Notes: generated by a model from the sequence alone, not told the origin. DNA of 64,000 bases from Rugalucina vietnamica (GCA_964017185.1 OZ024875.1:26731456-26795455), one strand, 5' to 3'. Positions 36,901 through 51,900 are shown, numbered from the stretch's first letter. Translations and numbers: made by a program.

Positions 36901-39900
36901 CTTCAAGAGATGCACACAAAGAGCAGTGATACTGGTTAACTGCTTAGAAGATTTTCAGGGGTATGCCAGGCCTTGACAGCCGATCTTTGTAAGTCTTGTC
37001 AGTGTACCTGCGCAGATAAGTTGGACATCTTACTGTTGTTGAAGATCATGCTTTATTGGTGATTAAGTATCAACAAACCAATGAAAAAACTTAACATGAC
37101 TACTATTTATTTAAACTGATTTAATCTTACTTTTAACATTTTAATATTGATTTTAACATTATACTGGTCATTTTGCTGTAACAATTCTCATACTTCTCTC
37201 TGTTTTTCAGGTAGCAATAATGATAGGATCTTCATTATTTAAATTGTTATCCAAATATAGTAACACAGAATCTTTTATGAGGTATGTCCATTGTTTTTCT
37301 CTGTCCTATCTACACTTAATCAAAATTTGGCGTTACAAGTTAAAGAATGATGAGGGATCTTTTAAAACCATGCACACTTCTTTGGCAATGTGTGAATGGG
37401 ATTGCATTTCTTTAGTAAAACTTTCAAGGTAGTCATATGCTTACCTATCGACATCTAATAGGCATGAATAGGTATGAAAGGTATGAAAATAAGACATATA
37501 CATGTACAGTAGAAGTTCAATAATTCGAAATGCAAGGGACCACATAAAATCTTTCGAATGATCCAGAGTTCGATCTTTCGAGAATCACAAAAAATTGGAT
37601 ATGTTCCGTCATTTTCATTCAGACAATTGTATGGCCAGACTTGGCAGCTTCATAACGTCATTTTGGTGTATGTATGGGAATCTGTACCCAAGGAATAAAG
37701 AAAATGTGTTTATAAGAGGTTTATCATAATGCCATTTACGACCAACAGATTAAAACAAACACAAAATAAAAAGTGAAAACAGAGACTTTTAACAATAAAT
37801 CAAAGGATGAGAAATCTTCAAATTAAAGTCAGTAACTATTTTTAATTAATTTTTAATCAAACACGGTCATTGTTGCAATTCAACTCAATTAAAGACATCA
37901 TTTACTCAATTTTTATGGATCATCACCTAATTAGTGTGACCGTTAATCCGATGTCTGTTACCTGAAGCAAATGTAACTGTGAAATCACTCAACTGTGTAA
38001 TAATTGATCTGGCTTTACAAAGAAGTCATGCTCATCGCTCATCGTGGCAATTTGCAGCTTCGAATTTCAAGGGGTATTTTAATAGGAATTTCTTTCGGGA
38101 CCGGCAAAACTGTTCAAAAAATAGAATTTTTCGAAAAATCGGTTATATTTTAATAATAAACAATAGCGGGAATTTTCGGGACCATCAAATGTCTTCGAAA
38201 AATCCAGTAGTTTCCAAAATCGGCGTTCGAATTATCCAAATTGGACTGTATAACCTTTTTAACTTGATTACTCTGATTGATATGTTATTGCATTGTAATC
38301 CCTCAGAATATCTGATCTTAGTAGGCTTACCTCGTGTTGTTTTATCTTTCAGAGTAGTATTAGGGATCTCAGCTGTTTCATTAGCAACTCCTGTGTTTTT
38401 ACCTCATGTAAGTACCAGTTTTCTGTTTGTATACATATTTTTGCTTTTTTTCAATCATTTGTTCAACACTTGATATATAAAGGCTGTTTTAATGTCTGTG
38501 AAGCCCGAAGGCATCTAAACGACTTATGTTTTTCGTCATCCATTGAAAGGTAAAAATCTGAATCTCAATACTTATATTCATAGTTTATTTTATCAATCAA
38601 GTATCAGATTTTTATTTGCACAAATCATTACTGATTTTCAAGTTATTTGACATTAAAACTAACTTTTTTGCTTTTTTTCAATCATTTGTTCAACACTTGA
38701 TATATAAAGGCTGTTTTAATGTCTGTGAAGCCCGAAGGCATCTAAACGACTTATGTTTTTCGTCATCCATTGAAAGGTAAAAATCTGAATCTCAATACTT
38801 ATATTCATAGTTTATTTTATCAATCAAGTATCAGATTTTTATTTGCACAAATCATTACTGATTTTCAAGTTATTTGACATTAAAACTAACTTAATAAAAG
38901 AATTTTGGGATAGCCAAAACGTCTTGGTGATATGTGACCGAAGTCACTCCAACAAACAACGTCACTGGCTAGTATTGAAGTCGCGCTGCCCATAAACGTG
39001 GTCTCTAGATCAGGTGACTTAATGTTTTTCACCTGGAAATGAAGAACATCAATAAAATCACTTTCATCCAAAGCGATGGCATCAAAAGTGTAAATATGAA
39101 GAATTGAATCAAGCATTAAAAAAAAAAATATTAACTTAAATTGTCAATTCGTCTCAGCTACGATCAGAGGCAAATTTTTGTCTCACCTGTTTTCGGAGGT
39201 TTTTTGTCAAAGTTGTACCCTTGGCTTTGTTCCACTTTTTCTAAAATCTGTTGGTCATACAGTTTCGGAAAATATATACCTTTTTATCATTCTATGCCAC
39301 AGAATTCCGTTATATCCAAAACATTATTTCTTCTTCAAAAATCATGAAAATTTAAGAAAGGGGAGCTAACTTTTTATTTAGGAATCGGATTTGGCCGAAA
39401 CATAATATAATTAAAGCTGATGTGTATACCCTGGTTACAAATAAGTTTGGACAGAATAAGATTAATAGCTAGCTAGAAAATAAGAAAACTTTGTTTTCGC
39501 CATTATAACCCTATGGGACCTATCCGTTGCCATGGTAACGAGAGTTTTAATCCGTTCCACCCTATATTCTAATAAAAGTTTTGTCCTGATAAAAGTATGC
39601 TTCATGTGAAATTTGATGGCTCTGGGTTTATTGGTTTAAGAAATTTTACACTTTTTGTTGTCGATTTTTTCTCTACGGACAGGACATTTTTGACCGAAAT
39701 AAAAATTCCATAATTCTACATTGTCATTGGCGTTGGTATAATATTTTTCTCATGACAATTATCAGTTCTGAAGACTCCATCCCCCAATGTGGTTTTGAAC
39801 TTCCAGAAGTATAAGACGTCATAGATGTAATGTATGGGTTACGGACAGGACACTTTTTCGTTACATTGTCCTCAGTACTTTGGGATATAAATTTATATTC

Positions 39901-42900
39901 AGCGATAAAAGTAAGCCACACTACTGGTTATTTTTACTGATTAGGTATGTCCAAATATTGTTTATAACCCATTGAAAGTAGAATTGGATGTAACAGTCTG
40001 ACTTATCAGGCATGTCACTCCGTTCTCACTTTAAAATATCTCAGTTTGGCACACGTCATCAGCTTTAGTAATCATGGCATAACTCAAAAACAAATAGTCG
40101 TAGCCCATTCAAATAAACGGCAGAATAAACGGGATATGATCGTTTACTAGCCACAAAATATTTTATATGCGCATAAAGTGTCAGTTTCAATCCCTCATAC
40201 CCATAAAAAGAAGCAATTTTCAAGTGAGACAGTATAACACCTGTTTTGGGGGTATTTTTGGCTATATAAAATTATACTGTGAAAAAATGGCTTGTCCAAT
40301 CAACATGATATTTTTAGGCCAGTTAGAATTAATTGATCTTGGCATCCTGCAAGTCAACTTATGTATATTAGTGTTGACGTTTTCATTACCCAACCGCATA
40401 ACACTTAGTAAATTTAAAATTGTCATCTGATCTTAGCTGACCCGAAATTTGTAAACTCTTTTTCAGAGTCAAACCTGTGTATTCATTGCATTCCTAGTGT
40501 TTGAAGTTTGTGTGGGTATTTTCTGGCCGTCCATGAGTACCATGAGAGGGAAATATGTCCCAGAGGAAAGTATGTTCTTCTCTCAAGTGTCAGATTGCCC
40601 TAATTTCTCTGCTTTCTAGCATGTTGTTTTCTCTGCTTTCTAGCATGTTGTTTTTATTCATGTTTTTCAATATTTTGTTCAAAAGCGCCTAAAGGTTGTT
40701 CATTAATGCTTCGTCTTTCCCACTCAAAATAAAGCTGATCAAATCTTGTTGTCTGAATCTGATAGCACCAGTTGATCCAGAACATGGCTGGTTGGTTGGA
40801 GCAAACACCCATTTGAGTCAAAATTATTTCATTTCCATGTGCAATTTGAGCAAAACTTTATGAAATGATCAAATACACCCTGCAAAGTGGCTTTTTATCA
40901 ATGCTTGTCACATTTTAATTCCAGCTCGAGCAACTGTGATGAATTTCTTCAGAATTCCACTAAACCTCATAGTTGTTGTAATACTCTTACAGGTATAGTA
41001 TAGGAATATTTCTTTGGAATGTTAAAAAACTTTTATTTCAAACAAGATAGTAAGTTTTGACGTACAAGAAACAATAAAAAACATCTTAGATCAATTGAAG
41101 GAAAGATTTTTGCTATTTTATTTTCTTAGTTACTAATGCCAGCATTAAGTAATGCTTTAAAAAGACACTTAAAGATCAAACCTTTAATTCCATAAAGGGC
41201 ATGTCACCCACTCATGAGTTGAAGCTACAACATGCTACGAGTTGGCATGAGTTATGTTGCCGATTGTCATGCGAGTTGCCACGAGTTGGAAAAGTTAAGA
41301 AGCTGTCACACTCCTCGAGTTGAAGCTGCGAGTTAGCGTAAATCATAAATCACCACTTGCCATGAGTTATAATGTCCTACGAGTTCTACACAACATCCCT
41401 ATAATTTAAGTCGTGGAATCTCGGGGATACTGGTAGGAATGTCGTAGTAAACTCATGAGATGATATAGTAACTTGCGAGAAGTCGCCTTAAATATCGTAG
41501 CAACTCGTAGGTAACTTGTCGGTGACTTGCAATATTTGAAAAGATACTGAGAATGCTCAACATCCCACACCATTACTATGGGTTCTGTACATGTCAAAAA
41601 CATGCATTTCTACCACCATAATCATGGTTCATCTAATCATGATAAAATGATATTTGCTGATTCATTTCAGAACCTTGATAGGACTGTGATATTTGAGAGT
41701 TGTGTTGTGTTTCTATCTCTTGCCACAGTATTCCAACACTGGCTCTTCAGGTAACTATCATCTCACTCTACTGGGTTTGAGCCTGTGCTTGAGAAAACCA
41801 ACAATTCGGGTTCCGACCAGGTCCAACACAAACCGGGTTGTACAGTCACAGAAGATGGTTAGAGGCTGGAAATTTTGGATTTAGAAAGTAGAGGAATTGT
41901 ACTATCCATGTAGCGAAAACAAAGGCGATGATCAGCTTTGCAGTTACCGCGAAGCTGATCTGCGCCTTTGTTTTCGCCTATGCAGATTGTTGGTTTTCCC
42001 ATGTGGCGACTCATTTATTACTTACAGAAGGAGGCAGTTGTAACCATGGTCACAAGTCCCAGGCAATGGCAGGGACCTTGGGTCTTAAATTCAGTGAATC
42101 CTTCTTGGAGAGTATGGTGGTTTAGTGGTAGTGTACGGGACACTGGAGGGAGAGGTCCTAGGTTTGATACCTTCCTCCACCGTATAGTGTCCTGGAGCAA
42201 GTCAATTATAAACTCCCTATGTACAGTACTGGTTAATACCCACGAAGCATTGGCTTCATCCCAACAGAAAAGTTGTTGGCTGTGTTTTTGGGCCTGAACC
42301 AAACAAAACCTAATCAGCCAGTTGGTAATTCCATCATTACTTCAAGTCTCATATTTTTACAATACGCAGCCATAATTACTGATTAAAATTCTGAGATATT
42401 TCTTTAGCACTGCAGGATCTGTGCCATGCCTAATCCCTGTAAGTTTCCTCAGCCTCCCAGTGGGGCTTACAGGCATGGTTACAAATATCTAGTGCATTAG
42501 TACTGTAGATCAAGAAATATTTGCGAGAACTTAATTTTTGGTAATATTTGCGAATTGGTTGCCTCGCGAATGCAAAGTTCTCGCTAATAAAGAGTCACTA
42601 TAAACTTTAGAATACATGGACACTCACTCATGAATTCAAGAACTCGCTAATAATTCAGAAATACGAAATTCCCGAAATAAAAGTCACGCAGAAGTTTCCA
42701 AAATTACAGTACTTATGGTCAAATATGATGAGCAGCTAATTTGTCAGTTCCAATAGGGCCAAAGGTGCCAGACGGTGCAGTACTATGACATATTCAATGG
42801 AAACATATTTATGTAACGCATTCTTTGGCTTACATTAATATACAGCTGTAGATAGAACAATCTAACCAAATGTAACTTTGGCAAAGCAAAAAGAAAACGT

Positions 42901-45900
42901 GTGTTGGTTGAAACACCTAGATACTTTATTATACCCCGCCACTTAAAAATGTGCGGGGTATTATGTTATACCCTCAAAAAAAATTTGCGTTCGAGTGTCC
43001 GTCCGTGCGTCTGTCCGTCCGTCCGTCAGCGCTTCGTTTTCGGGCTCTATCTTGAGCATTTATAAACGGATTTTCTTCAAACTTTGTATGGGAGTTCATA
43101 TCAGGAAGGAGTGGTCTGGGATTGAAGATGGGTAAATTTCGTCAAATAAGGACAGAGTTATGGCCCTTGATTTACGTTAAAATTTCGTTTCCGGGCTCTA
43201 TCTTGAGCATTTATTGACCAATTTTCTTCAAACTTTGTATAGGAGTTTATATCAGGATGGAGTGGTCTGGGATTGAAGATGGGTAAATTTCGTCAAATAA
43301 GTACAGAGTTATGGTCCTTGATTTACGTTAAAATTTCGTTTCTGGGTTCTATCTTGAGCATTTATTGACCGATTTTCTTCAAACTTTGTACAGGAGTTCA
43401 TATCAGGAAGGAGTGGTTTGGGATTGAAGATGGGTAAATTTGGTCAAATAAGGACAGAGTTATGGCCCTTGATATATGTTAAAATTTAGTTTCTGGGCTC
43501 TATCTTGAGCATTTATAGACCGATTTTCTTCAAACTTTGAACAGGAGTTCAAATCAGGAAGTAGTGGTTTGGGATGGAAGATGGGTAAGTTTTGTCAATA
43601 AGAACAGAGTTATGGTCCTTGATTTATGTTAAAATTTTGTTTCTTCCCTCTGATTTGTATATATATAAACCAATTTTCTTCAAACATTGTATAAAAGTTC
43701 ATATAAGGAAATAGTGGTTTGGGATTGAAGATGGTAAATTCTATCAAATATGTACAGAGTTATGGTCCTTCATTTATGACAAAATTTTGTTCTGCTCTTT
43801 ATCTTGACATTTTATTGACAAAGATATTCTGTGCATTTGTACTAAATTAAATTTGCGTGGCGGGGTATCATGCATGCCTGCAGCGCTTTTATTACTTGTA
43901 GTTGAATCCATTGTAAGAGATGTTCCCCCAAATGTATGGTAGCGTATGGTGTATTGTTTACCTGTATACTCGGAGTATAGGATGTAAAATAGAAGGAAAA
44001 AGAAAAGTGGGGCGAGTTGTCTTGGGAAGTGGGGCTAGTTGTCTTTCAAAGTGGGGCGAGTTGTCTTTCAAAGTGGGGCGAGTTGTCTTCTAAAAATGGG
44101 GAGAGTTGTCTTGGGGCGAGATTTATGTGGGGCGAGTTGTCCTGATTCCTATGATTTTTCCAAGTGTATTCAGGTGTAGGTCTATATACTCATATAGACA
44201 CCTACATAAAATTCATGCCTTTTTTGCACGCTTTGTGAATAACATCAGAGGATAAATTTAATACACCTGGACCTCGATAAAACACGCTTCGTTATAGCGC
44301 GAATTCGCTTATAGCACGGATTTGCCTTGGATCCCAAATTTTCCCTTACCTTCCATTTTCATTTTCGCGATCATAAAAAAGAGTATCAAAAAATTACCAA
44401 TGTGAGAAAAAAATGTTAACACGGTAGTTTTCATTACAAGACTTGATACCTGTGAAAATAAGCAGCAATCAAAACATGTTCACACTTTCAAAGTCAATAA
44501 TAAACTAATTAGGCGTAAACAAACAAAGACCGATTGACACTTTTTAATCCCAAAACACCTGTGAAATACACACTGTCCTAGTTAAAGTTCAAACATCAAT
44601 TACGTCCCTGACACTTTACTGAGCTGTGTCACAAAAAAGTTGAAGCATTCAAAGGCAAACATAGTGTAAGGCTACTGTGCAGCTAAGCATCTCTTGTGCA
44701 GCTGAGCGTCTATTTTATATGGTAAAATCTCCTATTTTCATTGTGATTGAAATACTAAGACTGCACAGTCTGATCTGTGATTGCCATTTTCGGAAAGCTC
44801 AACAGACGTTTTTTCGTGACATTGCTCATCTGTCTAGTCGGCCCAATTTTCGGAGAATGAAATCAGCGGCCTAGATAAGTCAATGTATTCATACTTGGAC
44901 ATAACTGTCCAAAAAGTTATGTCCAAAAATTGTATTTCTGTTTAAAGTTTCTGAATAAAGAACTTTCTCCATCTCATTATAATAAACAATGGAAATGATC
45001 ACTTGCTATTGAGTAAAAATTTTTACTGTAAACAGACAAATTAAAGATGATTATCATTATCGACTTTCTCTTGAAAAGTTGTTCAATAAAAACTGCAAAC
45101 TGAAGGTTGCACATCAGTAATTATTTGAGTGGTTATATCCGCTAATTTACAGGTAAAGTGAAAGTAAGATGTTGTCTATGCGCAGATTTTATTAGTGTGG
45201 ATGATATGAGAAATTCTGTGTCACTTTGTGTATCGGAGAAAATGTGTCTATTTACAAATTAAAAAATGGAACTTTATAACAGTGCAAGGTATGCACTTTA
45301 CCTTTCAGCGTGTATATTTAATTTTCAGTTAAAGGACACAATCATAAAATGAAGGAAATAGAAAGTAAAATTGACAAAAGGCTTGCCAAAATTACTTGAA
45401 AACAGCAGCACCTAACTTTTATTTAGGGTTTTCTGTGCTCCCATTATAACACGGTTCGTTTAGTTAACACGATGAACCGTATGGATCCGGTCTTCCGTGT
45501 TATAAAGAGGTCCAGGTGTAGATAGTAAAATATCAAAAAATATTCAATATACATGTATGTTGTGGTCGTTCGTCTCTCACTAATGAGAAAGACCATCATT
45601 ATTTCTTGAATAGGTTCGTGTGTGTTGGTGAGTTCTTTGATGGCTGACTAGGCCAATTCTAGCTCTAAACTGTCGGTTGCAAGTAGAGCAAGTCAATGTC
45701 ATTGAATCAGCTGGTGGCCCATTGGTATTGGCTTTGCGTTCTCTGCGCTTTCTTTCAGCTTCACAGATTCTCTTTTTTTCATGGAGAGCTGCTCCTTTGT
45801 TGATGAGACCTCGCCACTTTGATCGCTCCTGTGCAGTCTGTTCCCAAGACCCAATTGGTATGTCAAAATCCTTCAGAGAGGCTTTCAGGGTGTCTTTGTA

Positions 45901-48900
45901 GCGTTTTTTCTGGCCACCTTGAGAGCGCTTTCCCTCTTGTAGTTCTCCATAGAAGACTTTCTTTGGAAGTCGCTCATCAGGCATTCTTATAACATGGCCG
46001 GTCCACCTTAGCTGTGCTAGCTTTAAGACAGTATGCATGCTTTGCATCCCTGCTTTCTTCAGGACCTCTGTGTCTGGGATCTTGTCTTGCCACTTGATTT
46101 TTAACAGCTTTCTCAAACAGCTTAAGTGGAAATGGTTAAGTCTCTTTGCATGACGCTGGTATACTGTCCAGGTCTCACATGCATACAAGAGGGTTGGAAG
46201 TACCACAGCCTTGTAGACTTTCAGCTTGGTGTCAAGCTTGATTCCATTTCGCTCCCAGACATTTGCACGGAGTCTTCCGAATGCCACACTGGCTTTTGCA
46301 ATTCTTGCAGTGACCTCATCATCAATGTGCACTGCTCTGGAAAGAGTGCTTCCCAGGTAGGTGAATTTATCAACAACTTTCAGTTTTTCTCCATTCACAG
46401 TGATGGTTGGTTCATTGTACGGTTTTCCAGGTGCTGGCTGGTGTACAACCTCTGTCTTTTTTGTGCTGATTGTGAGATCATAGTTATCACATGACTGTGA
46501 GACTTGATCCATGGCTCTTTGCATTTTTGCCTCTGAGCTGGCATTCTTATCCATATCATCTGCATAGAGGAGCTCATCTAGCACATCGGTCTGCACCTTA
46601 GTTTTGGCTTGCAACCTTCTAAGGTTGAATATATTGCCATCAAAACGGTACCTGATTGGAAAACCAGTGTCACTGTCCTGAAAAGCATCCATGAGCATGG
46701 CAGAAAACATCATGCTGAACAGTGTTGGTGCCATAACACAGCCCTGTTTGACCCCATTTGTTACCTCAAAGGGTTCAGAGAACTCTCCATCATTTTGCAC
46801 ACGTGCCTGCATGCCATCATGAAATTGCCGCACCATTGCTATGAATCTGGGTGGACAGCCAAACTTGGCCATGATTTTCCACAGTCCATCACGACTAACT
46901 GTGTCAAACGCTTTGGTGAGGTCGACAAACGTCATGTATAGATCTACATTCTGCTCTTGGCATTTCTCCTGAAGCTGTCTTGCTGTGAAGATCATGTCTA
47001 TCGTCCCCCTGTCCTTTCTGAATCCACATTGACTTTCTGGGATAAGTCCCTTCTGATCAAGATGAACATTCAGGCGGTTCAACAGAATTTTTGCTAGTAT
47101 CTTCCCAGCAATCGATAGGAGGGAAATGCCTCTGTGGTTGTCACAGACTTGTGGATTTCCTTTCCGCTTGTATAGGTGAATTATGGATGCATCCTTAAAT
47201 TCTTGTGGGATGGCCTCCTTCCTCCACATACAGTGAAACAGCTCGGTCAGTTTCTCTGCCATGGGTAGCCCCCCGGCCTTATAAACCTCTGCAGGAATTG
47301 CATCTGCACCTGGAGCTTTGCCAGAAGACAGTTGTTGAACTGCTTTTCTTGTTTCCATGACGGTTGGAAATTCATCTAACAGAACATTGCACTCTATCTG
47401 TGGCAGTCTGTCAATTGCATCCTCATTGACGCTTGATGGTCGATTTAGCACACTATTGAAATGTTCTGCCCACCTTTTCAAGATAGCCTCTTTGTCTGTG
47501 AGAAGAGTGTTTCCATCTGCACTGAGTAATGTGGTGGCTCCAGAACTCTTAGGGCCATAAATGGTTTTCAGTGCATCATGAAATTTCTTCATGTCCTTTC
47601 TGTCTGCAAAAGACTGAATTTCTTCTGTTTTCTTCCTCAGCCAGGAATCTTGCATGTCCCTAAGCTTGGTCTGGACTGTCTTACAAACGTTGCTGTAGGC
47701 TGCTTTCTTGGATACTGAGCTAGTATCATCTTGATGTGCCTTGTGCAATCTGTGTTTTTCTTCAAGAAGCTTCTGAATTTCGTCATCATTCTCATCAAAC
47801 CAGTCTTGATGTTTGCGAGATGGATGTCCTAAAGTAGTAGCAGCTGAAGAATGAACTGTTTTATGGAAGACTGTCCAGTTTTCTTCGGGGTTCTCTGAAC
47901 TGAGATTGATTGCATCCAGTTGGTTGCAAATGTCTGTTAAGAAAGTTTGTCGCATGCTGTCTTGATTCAGCTTTGAGACATCCAGTCTTTTAGCAGCTTT
48001 CTTGCCTTGAGGTCGCCTCGCAGGCTGGATTCTAAGGTTGAGTTTGCTGACAACCAGTCTATGGTCTGTCCAGCAGTCTGCACCACACATAGTCTTTGTC
48101 ACTCTGACATCCTGCCTATCTGTTCTCCGCACTATAACATAGTCTATGAGATGCCAATGTTTGGAACGGGGATGCATCCAGGATGTTTTATTTCTGTTAG
48201 GTAGACGAAAGACTGTGTTGGTGATTAGAAGATCATGTTCAGCACACTTCCTTAGAAGCAAGAGACCATTGCTGTTGCACTTTCCAACACCTTCTGGACC
48301 TATAACTCCTTCCCAGGTCTGGTGGTCTGTACCAACTCTGGCATTAAAGTCTCCAAGAAGGATAAGTTTGTCTGTACGGGGTGTAGCAGAAATAATGTCG
48401 TCTAAGTCATTATAGAACTTGTCTTTAACCTCATCTGGATTGGTCATCGTGGGTGCATAGGCACTGACAATAGTTGCATGTTTATTGCCTGACAGAGGAA
48501 GTCTCAATGTCATTAGGCGGTCATTGATGCCTTTTGGCAATCCTGAAAGCTTACCAACAAGTTCTGTTTTAATGGCAAAGCCAACTCCTGCTTCACGCCT
48601 CTCTTCACTTTTGCGTCCACTCCAGAAGAAGGTGTATCCAGCACCAACTTCTTTGATCTCCCCAACATCTGCTAACCGAGTCTCACTCAGAGCTGCTATC
48701 TGAATTCCATGCCTCCCAAGTTCTCTGCCCACAAGGGCCGTTCTACGCTGCGGTCTATTTGACCCAGCACTGTCCATCAATGTTCGCACATTCCATGCGC
48801 CAATCCTCAAAGGGATTATCTTTGTTTTTTTCTTATTTTTTCGACCGCTAAAAAGGGATCCCCGCTGATCGCGGTTAACCAGCCAGGGGGTTTGAAGCAG

Positions 48901-51900
48901 GCAATTGTTTAGGGCACCTTTTCTAGCCCCTTCCCCATGCTACGGGGGTGAGCAGTGCGGTCCTAAATAGGTCTGCTCAGTCGCTCAGCCGACTGCCGAA
49001 TTTCGCTTACTGCTTCTCCTCACGGAAAACGACCATATAGAACTGAGCCGCCTGCGTGCAGGTCTGCAACTACAGCTCCCAGTGTGTCCTACACCTGCTG
49101 CTTCGCCGCTCGCCCATCGCCACAGGACTTTTGTAGGTATGTGGGTGCATGTGTGATGAAATTGTTGTGTATGCAAGTGCTTGTGTGATGAGAAATAAGA
49201 TGACGTGCGCTTTGAAATTGGATTATAGTGAGGAAGAGGTGCGCAGCGTCAACCTCACTCACTCGTCCTCACCCAACTGTGCCCAGAGGCAAGACACAGG
49301 TCAAGACGTCTGGAGTTAGGTTTGGATGCAGTGGATGACCGTAACATCTATAGTGCCTTATCACGCTCTGCATGTTCCACAACATGTTGCTGTATCGCTT
49401 TCCGAACCGTTGAATCTGATGATTTCTTCCGCTCCGTCTACCGAGACAGTCTTTGCATATCTGGACCAGGCATATCCAGACACACAGGTTTTATTTTGGA
49501 ATTACCTTTTCCTAGATGAATTGCTGGCCACAGCTGAAGGGCTCCATCTACCCTTTCATAGGTTTTGTTTAGAGACCTGTAAACTCCTAGGAGGACTGTC
49601 AACCAAAACTAATGAGTTCCCCCTGCCCAGCTAGGTTTTTGTGTAGAGAACTAGCAAACTCCTAGATGGGTTGCCGTCCAAGGCTAACGAGCCCCATCTG
49701 CACCGCATGGCAACAGGTAGTACTGATTACATGTTACAGTAGCAGATAATCTGACCTGACCAATATGTATGTTGTAGTTTTATAAGCGTAATGCAATGCT
49801 TTGATTGTGCTTTCTGTTGGCCCAGAGATATGCTTTACATGTATTATCCATTTAACTTACTCATAGATTATTAAGGATATCAGTAGCAAAATAAGGTATG
49901 TGCTTTATAAAGAAATTATGTAGTTATAGTAATGTAAAGACAATATTTTAAAACAAGTGTATATAGATACAAAATATAATACATGTAATAATCTTGTCAG
50001 CCAGCCTGCAGTGGCTTATGGTGCACTGGTATTAATAGTCAGTTAGATTCACAAAGTATTATCAATGTTGTCATATTAAAGTAGTGTAACTAATCAGTCT
50101 GTCTTCTAACTAACAATGATTTTTGGCTCATACACACCAGCGAATGAAGAGTGTCCATATCCTGATAAACAATACATAACTTCTAGTTGAGAGTATATTT
50201 ATCATTAAGACTTTTTATTTGTGTTTGTTACTTTCAAAGTGGACATCATTTTATTAGACACTACAAACTTGTTTTATGACACATGGGGTCAAATTACACG
50301 GCTAACAAACCTTTAAATGCGTAACCGCGGTTAAGAAAAGAAATCCGATTCATGTCCTTCCGGTTTCGCATCAGATGGCCAACAAAAGGTAAACAAACTT
50401 TTGCAGCTCGTGTTTCCGAGTAAAATATTTCGATTCGAAGACAAATATTATAATTCTTTCAATGCTATTTTATTAGTTAGACATTGCTATATTTGGACCC
50501 CAAAGGATTTCCAGATTTTTTTTCTTTATAATCATGATTTTTATTCCCTACCCCAAAACACATTTTGGGATTGCATTGTACACGACGAAAATGTGGGTCA
50601 GTCGCAGGGATATTTTTAGATTTCCGCTCATTACGTCCATATTAACGGAAAGCAATACAGTGCGCAGATGATTTTAACATTGTGTGAGGTCTGGTGACAG
50701 TTTCGCTGCCTCTGGCCAATGCGTTCTTTGCATATGTGCTTAAAAGCTGTGTCAACATTTCGGTTACGAATTTAATCATTAGAATGATAGCAATATAATC
50801 ATTATAGAACACATGTATTAAAGTTTTTGTTTTTGTTAATTGTTTTACGCTGAAGATTATTGTCACAATAGGTGCTTACTCAAATTTGGTGTGTTTTGTA
50901 ATATTTTCAGTGAAAATGTTTGATATAAAATAATACAAACTGTCTATGAAATACATGTAATACAAAAGTTCACATGCATGATATTCCTGTTCATGAAGAC
51001 GATTTTACAGCATTCTGTATACTTTAATTTGTTTTTTCTTGGTTTTATGTCTTTCAAAACGCTTTACAGGGAAATAAATACCATAACTTGAACAGGTTGA
51101 GGTTTTCAAACGTATCTTGAAATATATCCTTCATATTTTAATGATTAAATGCGTACCCATCTTTTCCTTCCCTTCAAATCGATAATGCCGGGCACTAACA
51201 ACGAAATACTGGCACAGACATCAGATGCAATTTAGTTAATACATATCTGTAAATTTGTCGTGGAGCAATCACTAAAATTTGATATTTACCAGCAAATTGT
51301 CCAATTTTTAGTTGTATTTCGCCGACTTTGGCCTTGTTGGAACACCGGGTTCGAAGAAGGGAATAAATAACTCAATGACCATCAAATTATTTTGCGAGCT
51401 ACTTTGGTGCTGACTTACAATAGTAAATAAGTGACAAAATAGCATTCATAGATAATCGATATATTTCTGTACTAAAATATAATCAACAATCGATCCTAGT
51501 AGTGTATGTTTTGTTTACCTTTTCTTGGTCTTCATATGCGCAACCGGAAGGGCGTGAATCGGATTTTCTTTCTTAACCGGCGGTTACGCATTTAAAGGTT
51601 TGTTAGCCGTGAATTATAACAGGACTGTATAGCCACAGAAGCCACTGGTGCTAAAATGTTTGCATATGTATATGCACATGTCAGCTGCACAGCTGAGATC
51701 ATGTTTTGTTTTCACAAATCCAAAAGAGCAGGTTGGGTGTGTAGGTTATGGTAAAGCTAAAGCTTGCTTCTTTCAAATAGTAAGGGCCCCCGCCCATTGG
51801 GGCCTGGAGAAATAGATGGGCTGCTTGTGCCTCCAGGCAAAGCTTGTTTCACTGTTGACTGACTACCTGATTACTGGTTAACTGCTCAGGTCTGAGCTTG

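Noticed and set aside
38440-38895. Intron 8 duplication as an LTR pair
   Set aside because: The two copies abut directly with nothing between them, so they are a tandem duplication, not terminal repeats of an element.
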